Source of the DNA: Bacteroidales bacterium
GTDB taxonomy: Bacteria > Bacteroidota > Bacteroidia > Bacteroidales > UBA932
Assembly (NCBI GenBank): GCA_024689525.1
Contig: JAILDI010000128.1
Coordinates: 1-19,898 of the forward strand
Direction of reading: 5' to 3'
Length of the DNA: 19,898 bases
Position 1 is the stretch's first letter. Each line of letters starts with the position of its first letter. Under the pieces are notes generated by a model. The model was not told the DNA's origin. It saw nothing but the letters and a program-made list of their open reading frames with translations, and ran no database searches. The translations under genes and the position numbers were made by a program. Below, piece by piece: positions 7,316 to 13,456 of this stretch.

Positions 7316-7332
7316 ATTTTCAGTTGGGATTG

Positions 7333-7363
7333 CAAAGGTACAAACATTTTTTGAATCTGCAAT
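7333..7363 (-). promoter_or_regulatory. Promoter of tRNA-Asp (ATTG, 19 bp, TACCTTTG)
   Basis: On the minus strand a -33 like ATTG (7360-7363) is followed after 19 bp by TACCTTTG (7333-7340), which ends 17 bases before the tRNA 5' end. The same region is an inverted repeat: TTGCAAAGGTA (7330-7340) and its exact complement at 7363-7373, so a second -7-like box points the other way. Confidence 0.7.
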
Positions 7364-7378
7364 ACCTTTGCAAAAAAA

Positions 7379-7810
7379 TTACTGAACTTCGATTTGTTTG
7401 TGAGTCTTTTCGGGCTCGACCCTCTTCACTTTGGGGATGCTCACAGTGAGCACGCCGTTCTCCACTTTGGCACCGATGCCGTCACGGTTTGCATCGTCGG
7501 GCAGGAGCATGGTCTGCTGGAACTTGGTGTAGGAGAACTCGCGGCGCAGGAAGTGGCCCTTGTTGGCATCGGCCTTGTTCTCGGTCTTTTTCTCCATATT
7601 GATCACGAGGTCGCCGTCTTCGTCCAGGTGGACGTTGAAATCGGCCTTTGTCATTCCGGGGGCGGCGAGCTCAAGCTCGTACTTGTCCTGGTGTTCGATA
7701 ACGTTGATTGCCGGCGCGGTTGCCTTCGGACGTTCCATCCAGGTGTTGTCGAAGAAATCGTTGAAAATGTCGGGCATCCAAGACTGGTTGTTTCTTCTGA
7801 CGGGTAACAT
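7379..7810 (-). CDS. Small heat-shock protein, Hsp20/alpha-crystallin family
   Basis: 143 residues, the normal size for a bacterial Hsp20. The alpha-crystallin domain spans about residues 34-132: INVIEHQDKYELELAAPGMT, the strand FLRREFSYTKFQQTMLLP, and the hallmark KVENGVLTVSIPK near the end. The C-terminal QIEVQ supplies an I-x-V anchoring motif. It is an ATP-independent cytosolic holdase that keeps unfolding proteins soluble during stress. The N-terminal arm begins MLPVRRNNQSWMPDIFNDFF, typical of Bacteroidota homologues. A real Shine-Dalgarno (AGGAG, 7819-7823) sits 8 bases before the ATG, stronger than for most neighbours. A stable hairpin (7852-7877) lies in the likely leader. No clear TAnnTTTG promoter was found, so expression may use another sigma factor. 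Confidence 0.96.
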   Translation of the reverse strand: MLPVRRNNQSWMPDIFNDFFDNTWMERPKATAPAINVIEHQDKYELELAAPGMTKADFNVHLDEDGDLVINMEKKTENKADANKGHFLRREFSYTKFQQTMLLPDDANRDGIGAKVENGVLTVSIPKVKRVEPEKTHKQIEVQ

Positions 7811-7851
7811 AATAAAATCTCCTATATTAAAAAGTTAAACAATCTGTTTCT

Positions 7852-7877
7852 GAAGCCCCGGTTTCCCGGGTGGCTTC
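7852..7877. other. GC-rich hairpin upstream of hsp20
   Basis: GAAGCC (7852-7857) pairs with GGCTTC (7872-7877), with an inner CCGG-tttc-CCGG stem (7858-7869) and a two-base bulge. It lies about 41 bases before the hsp20 ATG, within the likely 5' leader, and does not include the Shine-Dalgarno sequence. Confidence 0.55.
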
Positions 7878-7929
7878 GACCGTTCATATATCAAAGGCGG
7901 GGCCATCGGCCTAAAATGGCTAACTAGCT

Positions 7930-7977
7930 GACAAAAAGACACTTAGCTGTGTCAAATTGGCACTTTTTCTGTCAAAA
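7930..7977. repeat. Short GTCAAA repeats with 20-bp spacing, upstream of the NusG-like gene
   Basis: GTCAAA occurs at 7951-7956 and 7971-7976, exactly 20 bp apart, with GGCACTTTTT between them. An inverted repeat GACAC-N6-GTGTC (7938-7953) and a reversed GACAAAAAG (7930-7938) adjoin. The same design with GTCCCA occurs at 10315-10344. It may bind a regulator of the NusG-like gene or of the divergent hsp20. Confidence 0.4.
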
Positions 7978-7991
7978 TGTCGCGCCCGGGA

Positions 7992-8022
7992 TTGGCTTTT
8001 CGGAAAAAAAGGCGTACCTTCG
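7992..8022 (+). promoter_or_regulatory. Probable promoter of the NusG-like gene (TTG, 20 bp, TACCTTCG)
   Basis: TTG (7992-7994) is followed after 20 bp by TACCTTCG (8015-8022), one base off TAnnTTTG. Only 4 bases separate it from the ATG at 8027, which predicts a leaderless transcript. Confidence 0.5.
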
Positions 8023-8026
8023 TGTT

Positions 8027-8641
8027 ATGGAAAAAGAGCTGCACTGGTACGCAATGAAGGTGTTCTACAACAAGGTTTTCGAAATGGAAGACCTGTTGGA
8101 GGCTTACCATATCGAGTCGTTCATCGCGGTGCAGAGGGAAGAGCAGACGGGAAAGGCCCACTCGCTCGCGGCCAGGAAACTGGCGGGGGAGAGGGACCGC
8201 ATCGGCAAAAGGAAATTCATCCAGCAGGGGCCGATGATTTTCAAGCGCAATCCCATCATCGCCTCCCTGATGTTCTTCCGGGCCGATGAAGAAAAGCTGG
8301 CCATAGTCTCCGAAAAGCTTTTCGACCCGGTGACGCGGAAATCCCACGGCTTCATCTACAAGAGTGCCGATGGAAAGGGCTATTCGGTGATCCCTGACAT
8401 CCAGATGGAGTCGTTCCGGCTGGCCGTATCGGCCTGGAACAATGGCTGGGAGGTGGTCGACGCCAACCTGGTTCTGGACAAGGGCGACAAGGTCCGCGTC
8501 ATCGACGGGCCGATGAAGGGCGCCGAGGGTTATATCAAGCGCATCGGCAAGGATAAGCGCCTCCTCGTATGCATTGAGGGCGTCATTGCCGTGGCAACTT
8601 CATACATTCCCCGCCAATTCCTGGAAAAGGTGGCGGAATAG
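8027..8641 (+). CDS. Specialised NusG paralogue (UpxY-like transcription antitermination factor)
   Basis: 204 residues from the ATG at 8027; earlier in-frame starts would lie upstream of the predicted promoter. The N-terminal NGN domain opens with HWYAMKVFYNKVFEMEDLLE, carrying the WYA signature of NusG proteins. The C-terminal KOW domain (about residues 153-177) reads GDKVRVIDGPMKGAEGYIKR. NusG paralogues bind RNA polymerase and let it read through terminators; UpxY types in Bacteroides serve capsule operons. Here no polysaccharide genes are nearby: neighbours are hsp20 and tRNA-Ala. It is longer than canonical NusG (about 180) and has an insert between the domains. Whether it acts locally or elsewhere cannot be told. 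The tRNA-Ala promoter starts right at its stop codon. Confidence 0.85.
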   Translation: MEKELHWYAMKVFYNKVFEMEDLLEAYHIESFIAVQREEQTGKAHSLAARKLAGERDRIGKRKFIQQGPMIFKRNPIIASLMFFRADEEKLAIVSEKLFDPVTRKSHGFIYKSADGKGYSVIPDIQMESFRLAVSAWNNGWEVVDANLVLDKGDKVRVIDGPMKGAEGYIKRIGKDKRLLVCIEGVIAVATSYIPRQFLEKVAE

Positions 8642-8672
8642 TTTGCTACTTTGAATTTTTTCCCTATCTTTG
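8642..8672 (+). promoter_or_regulatory. Promoter of tRNA-Ala (TTTG, 19 bp, TATCTTTG)
   Basis: A complete Bacteroidota promoter: TTTG at 8642-8645, 19-bp spacer, TATCTTTG at 8665-8672, ending 13 bases before the tRNA. The -33 box begins at the base after the stop codon of the NusG-like gene. Confidence 0.85.
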
Positions 8673-8685
8673 CGGTCCGATTCAC

Positions 8686-8759
8686 GGGGTATTAGCTCAG
8701 TTGGCTAGAGCGATAGGTTCGCAATCTATAGGTCAGGGGTTCGACTCCCCTATACTCCA
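8686..8759 (+). tRNA. tRNA-Ala (anticodon CGC)
   Basis: Cloverleaf: acceptor GGGGTAT/ATACTCC, D arm GCTC/GAGC, anticodon stem ATAGG/TCTAT with loop TTCGCAA (anticodon CGC, reading GCG), T arm AGGGG/CCCCT with TTCGACT, discriminator A. The G3-U70 pair, the alanine identity element, is present. CCA is not encoded. Confidence 0.92.
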
Positions 8760-8760
8760 C

Positions 8761-8794
8761 AAAAGGGTTCTGCCTTTCCGCAGGGCCCTTTTTT
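8761..8794 (+). terminator. Intrinsic terminator after tRNA-Ala
   Basis: A 13-bp stem (8761-8773 with 8780-8792, two G-U pairs) around a 6-base loop, ending in a run of six T (8789-8794). It begins two bases after the tRNA. Confidence 0.88.
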
Positions 8795-8837
8795 CAGAAA
8801 TTATTCGTATATTGCACCGAAATAACACACTTAGTCT

Positions 8838-9296
8838 ATGAAACGTATACTTATTCTTCTGGCAGTTCTGCCTTTGCTGTTCTCTTGCGATTTTAAGTCG
8901 CCGTTCGACGGGATGCATTCGCCTACTATCAAGGGGTTCGCTTACAGTACGCAATATGGCACCAATGTGGGCGATGAGGCTGCGAACAAGGCCCTGGAGG
9001 CCGTGAGCGTGGGAAAGAGCAAGTTCGAGGGCAAGAAAGGCGATAAGGTGGAGTTCCAGGTTCAGCTGAACAGCAAGAACTACGGAGGCACCACCAACGA
9101 CTTCGAAATGTACTGGTGGCAGGAAGGAACCCTCACTTACGAGAGCGAGACCAAGGTGACGATTTCCAAGATGAACGGCAAGTTTACCTTCATTGAGGGA
9201 ACCTGGGACCTTGTGCGCGAGGAAGACGGCGACGTTGTAACCCTCATTTCCGAAGACAAGATCGTTAACCTGAAGTTCTGGCACGAGAACGACTAA
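8838..9296 (+). CDS. Small lipoprotein of unknown function, paired with a porin-like gene
   Basis: 152 residues. The start MKRILILLAVLPLLFSC is a lipoprotein signal with Cys17 lipidated. The rest is hydrophilic and beta-rich (KVEFQVQLNSKNY, TLTYESETKVTISKMNGKFTF, DGDVVTLISEDKIVNLKFW), consistent with a small lipocalin-like or immunoglobulin-like fold, but no family is recognised. Its stop codon (9294-9296) directly abuts the ATG of the porin-like gene with no spacer, so the two are co-transcribed and probably co-translated. A functional link with the barrel, for example as an accessory lipoprotein at the outer membrane, is plausible but unproven. The promoter is unclear; TATATTGC near 8806 is a poor -7 match. 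Confidence 0.85.
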   Translation: MKRILILLAVLPLLFSCDFKSPFDGMHSPTIKGFAYSTQYGTNVGDEAANKALEAVSVGKSKFEGKKGDKVEFQVQLNSKNYGGTTNDFEMYWWQEGTLTYESETKVTISKMNGKFTFIEGTWDLVREEDGDVVTLISEDKIVNLKFWHEND

Positions 9297-10286
9297 ATGA
9301 AGAGGGGAGTACTTCTCTTTGCGGGCCTATTTGCGGCTCTTCTGGCCGCATCGGCGCAGGACGAGGGGACCAGGGTCGATGAAATCGGCCTGGAGGCGCG
9401 TGCCACGTTCCATCAGGAGACGGATAATGGGGTATACGGGTCGCATTTCCAGGGGGATTATCTGAACTTCATCGTGGCGGGGCAGCTGTCGGACAAGATC
9501 ACGTTCAAGCTGCGCCAGCGGCTGAACAAGGATATCGAGGTGGCGAATCCCTTCAAGGCCACGGACCTGCTGTGGGTGCATTGGCAGCCCAACAGCCACT
9601 GGGGCTTCACTTTCGGCAAGCAGGGCATCCTGGTGGGCGGATACGAGTTCGACTCGGCCCCCATCGAGGTATATTACTACAGCGTGTTCTGCAACAATAT
9701 GCATCAGTACTATGCCTTCGGAGCCAGCGCGCACTACACGCCGGTGGAGGGCCAGACGCTGTCGATCCAGTTCTGCCCGTCGCCAATATCGGCCCCTACC
9801 CAGAATTCCTATTCCTATAATTTATATTGGGACGGCCATATCCTGCCCAAATGGAAGACCCTCTGGAGCGTGAACCTGGTGGAGGACGAGTATCATCGGC
9901 AGATGAACTACATCGCCCTGGGCAATAAGTTCTTTTTCGGCAATCTGGTGGTCGATGTCGACTATATCAACCGTGCGTCGTTCCAGCAAAAGGACTTTTT
10001 CTCCGACTGGACGGTGATTGGCAAGGCGATCTGGTCGATAGGGAAGTGGAATCTCTGCACCAAGGTGGGATATGAGCGCAACGACGCGGCTAATGTCGAT
10101 GAGGACGGCCTTTCGTACGATCTGGTGCTTCCAGCGGGCAACGATTATCTGTACTATGGCGCGGGCGTGGAGTACTTCCCGCTTGGGAATGAGAAGCTCC
10201 GCCTGCACGCGGTTTATTTCCGGGACAATCACGACACGGTGAACAATTTCGACGTGGGAGTGACCTGGAGAATTCGTATCAAATAG
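9297..10286 (+). CDS. Outer-membrane beta-barrel, porin O/P-like
   Basis: 329 residues with a signal peptide ending LLAASAQ. The mature chain is a run of alternating amphipathic strands typical of a barrel (DYLNFIVAGQLSDKITFKLR, DLLWVHWQPNSHWGFTFGKQ, LYYGAGVEYFPLGNEKLRLH). It ends in the strand VGVTWRIRIK, which lacks the usual terminal aromatic residue. The features match Bacteroidota porins annotated as phosphate-selective porin O and P family; strand GFTFGKQGILVGGYEF resembles the FGKQ segment of those proteins. It probably forms a channel for small anions or solutes, but the substrate is not determined. It is the second gene of a two-gene unit and is followed by a strong terminator. Confidence 0.85.
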   Translation: MKRGVLLFAGLFAALLAASAQDEGTRVDEIGLEARATFHQETDNGVYGSHFQGDYLNFIVAGQLSDKITFKLRQRLNKDIEVANPFKATDLLWVHWQPNSHWGFTFGKQGILVGGYEFDSAPIEVYYYSVFCNNMHQYYAFGASAHYTPVEGQTLSIQFCPSPISAPTQNSYSYNLYWDGHILPKWKTLWSVNLVEDEYHRQMNYIALGNKFFFGNLVVDVDYINRASFQQKDFFSDWTVIGKAIWSIGKWNLCTKVGYERNDAANVDEDGLSYDLVLPAGNDYLYYGAGVEYFPLGNEKLRLHAVYFRDNHDTVNNFDVGVTWRIRIK

Positions 10287-10295
10287 AAAGTGACG

Positions 10296-10317
10296 AACGC
10301 CCTACGGGGCGTTTTTT
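10296..10317 (+). terminator. Intrinsic terminator after the porin-like gene
   Basis: AACGCCC (10296-10302), loop TACG, GGGCGTT (10307-10313), followed by a run of T to 10317. It starts 9 bases after the stop codon. Confidence 0.88.
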
Positions 10318-10376
10318 CGTCCCAATTTCGGCACTTTCGTCCCATTTTAGCCGATTTTGTCACTTTTGCTCGTCCC
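10315..10376. repeat. TTTCGTCCCA direct repeats with 20-bp spacing
   Basis: TTTCGTCCCA occurs at 10315-10324 and 10335-10344, exactly 20 bp apart, with GGCACTTT between; a third TCGTCCC is at 10370-10376. The design parallels the GTCAAA repeat at 7951-7976. It lies between the porin terminator and the promoter of the next gene. Confidence 0.5.
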
Positions 10377-10412
10377 TCGCGACTTTTATTTCCTGCGGGG
10401 GTATTGCGACTG

Positions 10413-10420
10413 TAACTTTG
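10413..10420 (+). promoter_or_regulatory. -7 box (TAACTTTG) for the condensation-fold gene
   Basis: TAACTTTG matches TAnnTTTG and ends 18 bases before the ATG at 10439. No clear -33 is seen. An in-frame TTG start at 10418 overlaps this box and is rejected. Confidence 0.6.
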
Positions 10421-10438
10421 CATCAAAATTTGAACGCA

Positions 10439-11713
10439 ATGGAAATCGCAATACCATACAAACTGAAGCTCGACAACGCGGCCAACATATATCCGGCCTC
10501 GATGAGCAAGCACTACTCCTCTCTTTACAGGATGAGTGTGACAATGACCGATCACGTGGATACGGACATCCTTCAGGCAGCACTGGCGCGCGTGTCCGAA
10601 CGTATACCTACATTCCGCTGCACCCTTAAGGCCGGCGCTTTCTGGTGGTACCTGCACAGGGTTGAGAAAGATCCTGCAGTGTGCGACCTCAAGCCTCTGC
10701 GCAGATTCCGCCTCAAGGACCAGAACGGTCTTCTTTACCGTGTGAGCGCGGCGGGTAAGGTCATATCCCTGGACGTATTCCACGCGCTTACCGACGGTTT
10801 CGGCGCAATCACATTCCTGCTTACCCTTGTGGGCGAGTACATACGCAAGCGCTACGGTGTGGAAACCGGTTACAACAACCTGGTTCTGGATCCGTCGGAG
10901 AATGCCGATTACAGTGAGGTGGAGGACAGTTTCAAGGCTGTGTTCACCGGCCGTAAGGGCGAACTTGAAAAGAACGTCGACGCATATCATATTAAAGGTA
11001 CGGCTCTCGGGCACGATGCAGTGAAGGACTGCCGTGTCGTGATGCCGATGGAGAATATCAAACAGGCCTGCAGCGATTACGGTTGCACCGTAACCGACTT
11101 CCTTGTAGCCGTAATGCTGTGGGCCTTACAGAAACAGCACGCGGCTGACGTTAAGCCCGGCCGTTCGGTGCTTAAGGTATCGGTCCCCGTGAATCTCCGC
11201 CCCATCTACAATACCCGCACGCTGCGTAACTTCTCTTCGTACGTGAATCTTGGTATCGACGTGAAGTACGGTGATATGTCGTTTGAGGATATCGTCCGTC
11301 TGGTGAAGACCCAGAAGGAGCATGACCTGCAGCTGGAGAATCTGGAGCCGAAGATTGCGGCCAACGTAGAGCTCGAGGAAATGCTTCTCGTGCGCTGCCT
11401 GCCGCTGTTTGTCAAGCATCCCGTCATCGACATAATCAATCTCCTCCACGGCGACCGCTTCTGCTCCCAGACCATGTCCAACCTTGGCAATGTGAATGTT
11501 CCGGAGGCAATGAGGCAGTATATTGCCGATGTCGATTTCATCCTCGGCCGCCAGCGCGGAAACAGCGGCGCCTGCTCCTGCGCCGGATATAACGGCAAGC
11601 TGTACTTCCATCTCACCCGTAAGATCGCGGAAGATACCTTCGAGCAGGCGTTCATCGAGCTGCTAGGCGCCCTTGGCATCCCTACCAGCGTTACCGTAAG
11701 TAATTTAGCGTAA
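10439..11713 (+). CDS. Condensation-domain superfamily protein (alcohol/acyl acetyltransferase-like)
   Basis: 424 residues from the ATG at 10439. It belongs to the chloramphenicol-acetyltransferase/condensation fold: the active-site motif HALTDG (His115, Asp119, Gly120) matches HxxxDG, and a second-half segment VLKVSVPVNLRPIYNTRTLRNFSSY matches the conserved region with the structural Asn-Leu-Arg. The closest annotated groups are stand-alone alcohol acetyltransferase or PapA-type enzymes, which join an acyl-CoA or carrier-bound acyl group to a hydroxyl or amine. Neither a carrier protein nor an adenylation enzyme is in the window, so acyl donor and acceptor are unknown. No signal peptide, so cytosolic. 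Single-gene unit, convergent with the lytic transglycosylase gene, only 3 bases apart. Confidence 0.85.
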   Translation: MEIAIPYKLKLDNAANIYPASMSKHYSSLYRMSVTMTDHVDTDILQAALARVSERIPTFRCTLKAGAFWWYLHRVEKDPAVCDLKPLRRFRLKDQNGLLYRVSAAGKVISLDVFHALTDGFGAITFLLTLVGEYIRKRYGVETGYNNLVLDPSENADYSEVEDSFKAVFTGRKGELEKNVDAYHIKGTALGHDAVKDCRVVMPMENIKQACSDYGCTVTDFLVAVMLWALQKQHAADVKPGRSVLKVSVPVNLRPIYNTRTLRNFSSYVNLGIDVKYGDMSFEDIVRLVKTQKEHDLQLENLEPKIAANVELEEMLLVRCLPLFVKHPVIDIINLLHGDRFCSQTMSNLGNVNVPEAMRQYIADVDFILGRQRGNSGACSCAGYNGKLYFHLTRKIAEDTFEQAFIELLGALGIPTSVTVSNLA

Positions 11714-11716
11714 ACG

Positions 11717-12586
11717 TTAGTCGGGGATGATGATTTCGTAGCTCTTGCCGGGTTTCACCGTCAGTTTGGTGTCGCGGAGCCAGAGGTTGGCTTCTTTGAG
11801 TCGATAGTAGGTGGTGCCGTGCTTTTCCGCGAATTCCACTAGGTCGTCGATGGTGGAGTTCACCGTGATAGTGGCACGGACCTCAAGGGCGGGGTACATT
11901 TCGCTTTCGCGGATGTCGAAACCGAAGGCCAGGGGATCCTCGATGAACATCTTGGCGGCAAGGAGGCGGAACATATAACGGGAAGTCTCTTCCGGGAGAA
12001 GGACGTTCATCGCGTTCTTCTGATGCTGGGCCTGGAGGCGTTTGTCCACGTTGCCGGAGCCGAAGTTGTAGCTGGCTGCGGCGGTCATCCAGTCGCCGTA
12101 TTTGCGATGGGCGCTATTGAGCATCCTGCAGGCGGCCACTGTTTCCTTATATATATTAAAGCGCTCGTCCACTTCCGAAGTAATCTCAAGGCCGTAGCCG
12201 CGGGCCGTGGCCTCCATAAACTGCCACAGGCCTGCCGCCTTGGCCACGGAAACCGCCTTTGGATCCAGGTTACTCTCGATAAGCATAAGGTACTTGAGGT
12301 CGTCGTGCAGGCCGTTGGCTTTGAGGATGGGTTCCACGATGCCGAAAATGCGCTTGGAACGCTTCAGAATCAGTGTGCTCAGCGTGTGGCCGTAGGTGAA
12401 GGAGATTAGCTCGCGGTCCATCCGCTCGTACCTGTCCGGCGTGTTCAGGTACACGGTATCTCCGGCAAATACCACGTATTCCGGTACGCGCGGCACCTTG
12501 GGATGGCTGCGGCTGAAGGGGAAATACTCCTGGGCCTGTGCCGACAGGCATGCGAGAACGGCAAGTAGCAGAACTATCCTTTTCAT
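11717..12586 (-). CDS. MltD-like membrane-associated lytic transglycosylase
   Basis: 289 residues. Signal peptide (MKRIVLLLAVLACLSAQAQ). Residues about 85-205 form the SLT domain with catalytic Glu104 in LMLIESNLDPKAVS, the downstream AAGLWQFM motif and the AAASYNFGSGNVDKRL motif. The C-terminus (from about residue 240) resembles a LysM or related peptidoglycan-binding repeat: TIDDLVEFAEKHGTTYYRLKEANLW followed by GKSYEIIIP. It cleaves the MurNAc-GlcNAc bond with 1,6-anhydro product formation in the periplasm. It is shorter than E. coli MltD (about 450) and has a single C-terminal module. Its start overlaps the stop of the upstream lipoprotein as ATGA, so the pair is translationally coupled. 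Confidence 0.92.
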   Translation of the reverse strand: MKRIVLLLAVLACLSAQAQEYFPFSRSHPKVPRVPEYVVFAGDTVYLNTPDRYERMDRELISFTYGHTLSTLILKRSKRIFGIVEPILKANGLHDDLKYLMLIESNLDPKAVSVAKAAGLWQFMEATARGYGLEITSEVDERFNIYKETVAACRMLNSAHRKYGDWMTAAASYNFGSGNVDKRLQAQHQKNAMNVLLPEETSRYMFRLLAAKMFIEDPLAFGFDIRESEMYPALEVRATITVNSTIDDLVEFAEKHGTTYYRLKEANLWLRDTKLTVKPGKSYEIIIPD

Positions 12587-13401
12587 TTATTCAGTAAAAA
12601 AGTGTAAATCTTTTCCAGCAGGGCTTTGTCCGATTTATAGGAGGATCGGTTAAGCTGCACGAGGGTGTTGGTGCCGCAGTCCATAGCAACGGGCCCGTCT
12701 CCGCGAACAAGGCAGTCGATGAGCGCCTTTTGCCTGGAAGTGACATCCTTCAGGGTATAAACGCCGTCCGGGCTCTTTACGCCAGGCTGATCCATAATGT
12801 CTTCCACAACGGAATAATCGAAGCTCACTGTGACTTTTTCGTCCAAAACGGCTTCGTGGCACGTCTCGGCATACCTGCGCACCCGCTCCGGAACTTCCCC
12901 GGATGAAGAGAAGCCCAGCAGCTCGATATGCGGGCAGGAAAGCGCAGAGGCCATCGACCTGACACTGTCGATATAGGCGAAATACTCCTCGTCGGATGCC
13001 AAGGAGGGCAGGCCGATAGTAAACACCCTCTTCACAGGAGGTTCGCCAAACTCCGAAGAGGCTGAGGCGATTGCTTTCTCCAGCGAGGCCACGGTGCCGT
13101 ATACGGGGTTCAGCCAGTAGTCCGGGAGATCTTCCCCCTCGCAGGGCTTTTCGCATAGCATAAAAGCGTCGAAAAGCCATCCATCCTCACAGGCGACTCC
13201 GGGTGCAAGACGCTCTGGGCCATAGCGATAAATGGCCTTGTCCGGGCTCCCGCACTGGATTTTCCAAATGTTGCGGGGGATAATTATGCTGTCCCGGGCC
13301 ACTTCCCAGGAATACAGTTCGGGATTGAACACCTCCGGCCCCCGCTTGCAGGAAACAAGCAGCATACCCAGAGCCAAAGTGAGCATCAAATGCGCTTTCA
13401 T
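12583..13401 (-). CDS. Lipoprotein of unknown function, coupled to the lytic transglycosylase
   Basis: 272 residues from the ATG at 13401, giving the lipoprotein signal MKAHLMLTLALGMLLVSC (Cys18). The longer reading frame start at 13437 lies at the promoter -33 box and is rejected. The mature part has alternating helix and strand segments such as EDGWLFDAFMLCEK, VKRVFTIGLPSL, PHIELLGFSSSGE and EKVTVSFDYSVVEDI, which suggest an alpha/beta, perhaps TIM-barrel, fold. EDGWLFDAFML is faintly like DUF4855 proteins, but I cannot confirm that. ATGA overlap with the lytic transglycosylase gene suggests a cell-envelope role. A near-perfect promoter lies 5 bases before the ATG, so the mRNA may be leaderless; alternatively the ATG at 13386 is used. 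Confidence 0.8.
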   Translation of the reverse strand: MKAHLMLTLALGMLLVSCKRGPEVFNPELYSWEVARDSIIIPRNIWKIQCGSPDKAIYRYGPERLAPGVACEDGWLFDAFMLCEKPCEGEDLPDYWLNPVYGTVASLEKAIASASSEFGEPPVKRVFTIGLPSLASDEEYFAYIDSVRSMASALSCPHIELLGFSSSGEVPERVRRYAETCHEAVLDEKVTVSFDYSVVEDIMDQPGVKSPDGVYTLKDVTSRQKALIDCLVRGDGPVAMDCGTNTLVQLNRSSYKSDKALLEKIYTFLLNK

Positions 13402-13406
13402 ACTCA

Positions 13407-13438
13407 CAAAGGTAAGAAATAACTCGGAAGCGAACAAA
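13407..13438 (-). promoter_or_regulatory. Complete promoter (TTTG, 20 bp, TACCTTTG) for the lipoprotein-transglycosylase unit
   Basis: On the minus strand, TTTG (13435-13438), a 20-bp spacer, then TACCTTTG (13407-13414). This is the best promoter match in the right half. It separates the two envelope genes from the sugar operon upstream. Only 5 bases lie between the box and the ATG at 13401. Confidence 0.82.
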
Positions 13439-13456
13439 CTTGCTCTTAGCAGCCTT

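Noticed and set aside
7206..7320. Use of the 3' end of tRNA-Asp as an attachment site for a mobile element carrying the hip genes
   Set aside because: No integrase gene and no second copy of the tRNA 3' end were seen in the window. The hairpin beside it works as a terminator.
7951..7976. A sigma-54 promoter (TGGCAC...) near hsp20 and the NusG-like gene
   Set aside because: TGGCAC is present at 7958-7963, but the required TTGC is missing at the right distance.
11700..11730. A terminator between the convergent condensation-fold and transglycosylase genes
   Set aside because: Only 3 bases separate the genes and no stem-loop with a T-tract is visible there.
13438..13456. A small gene between the epimerase-like and lipoprotein genes
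   Set aside because: The interval is short and is filled by the promoter of the lipoprotein gene.
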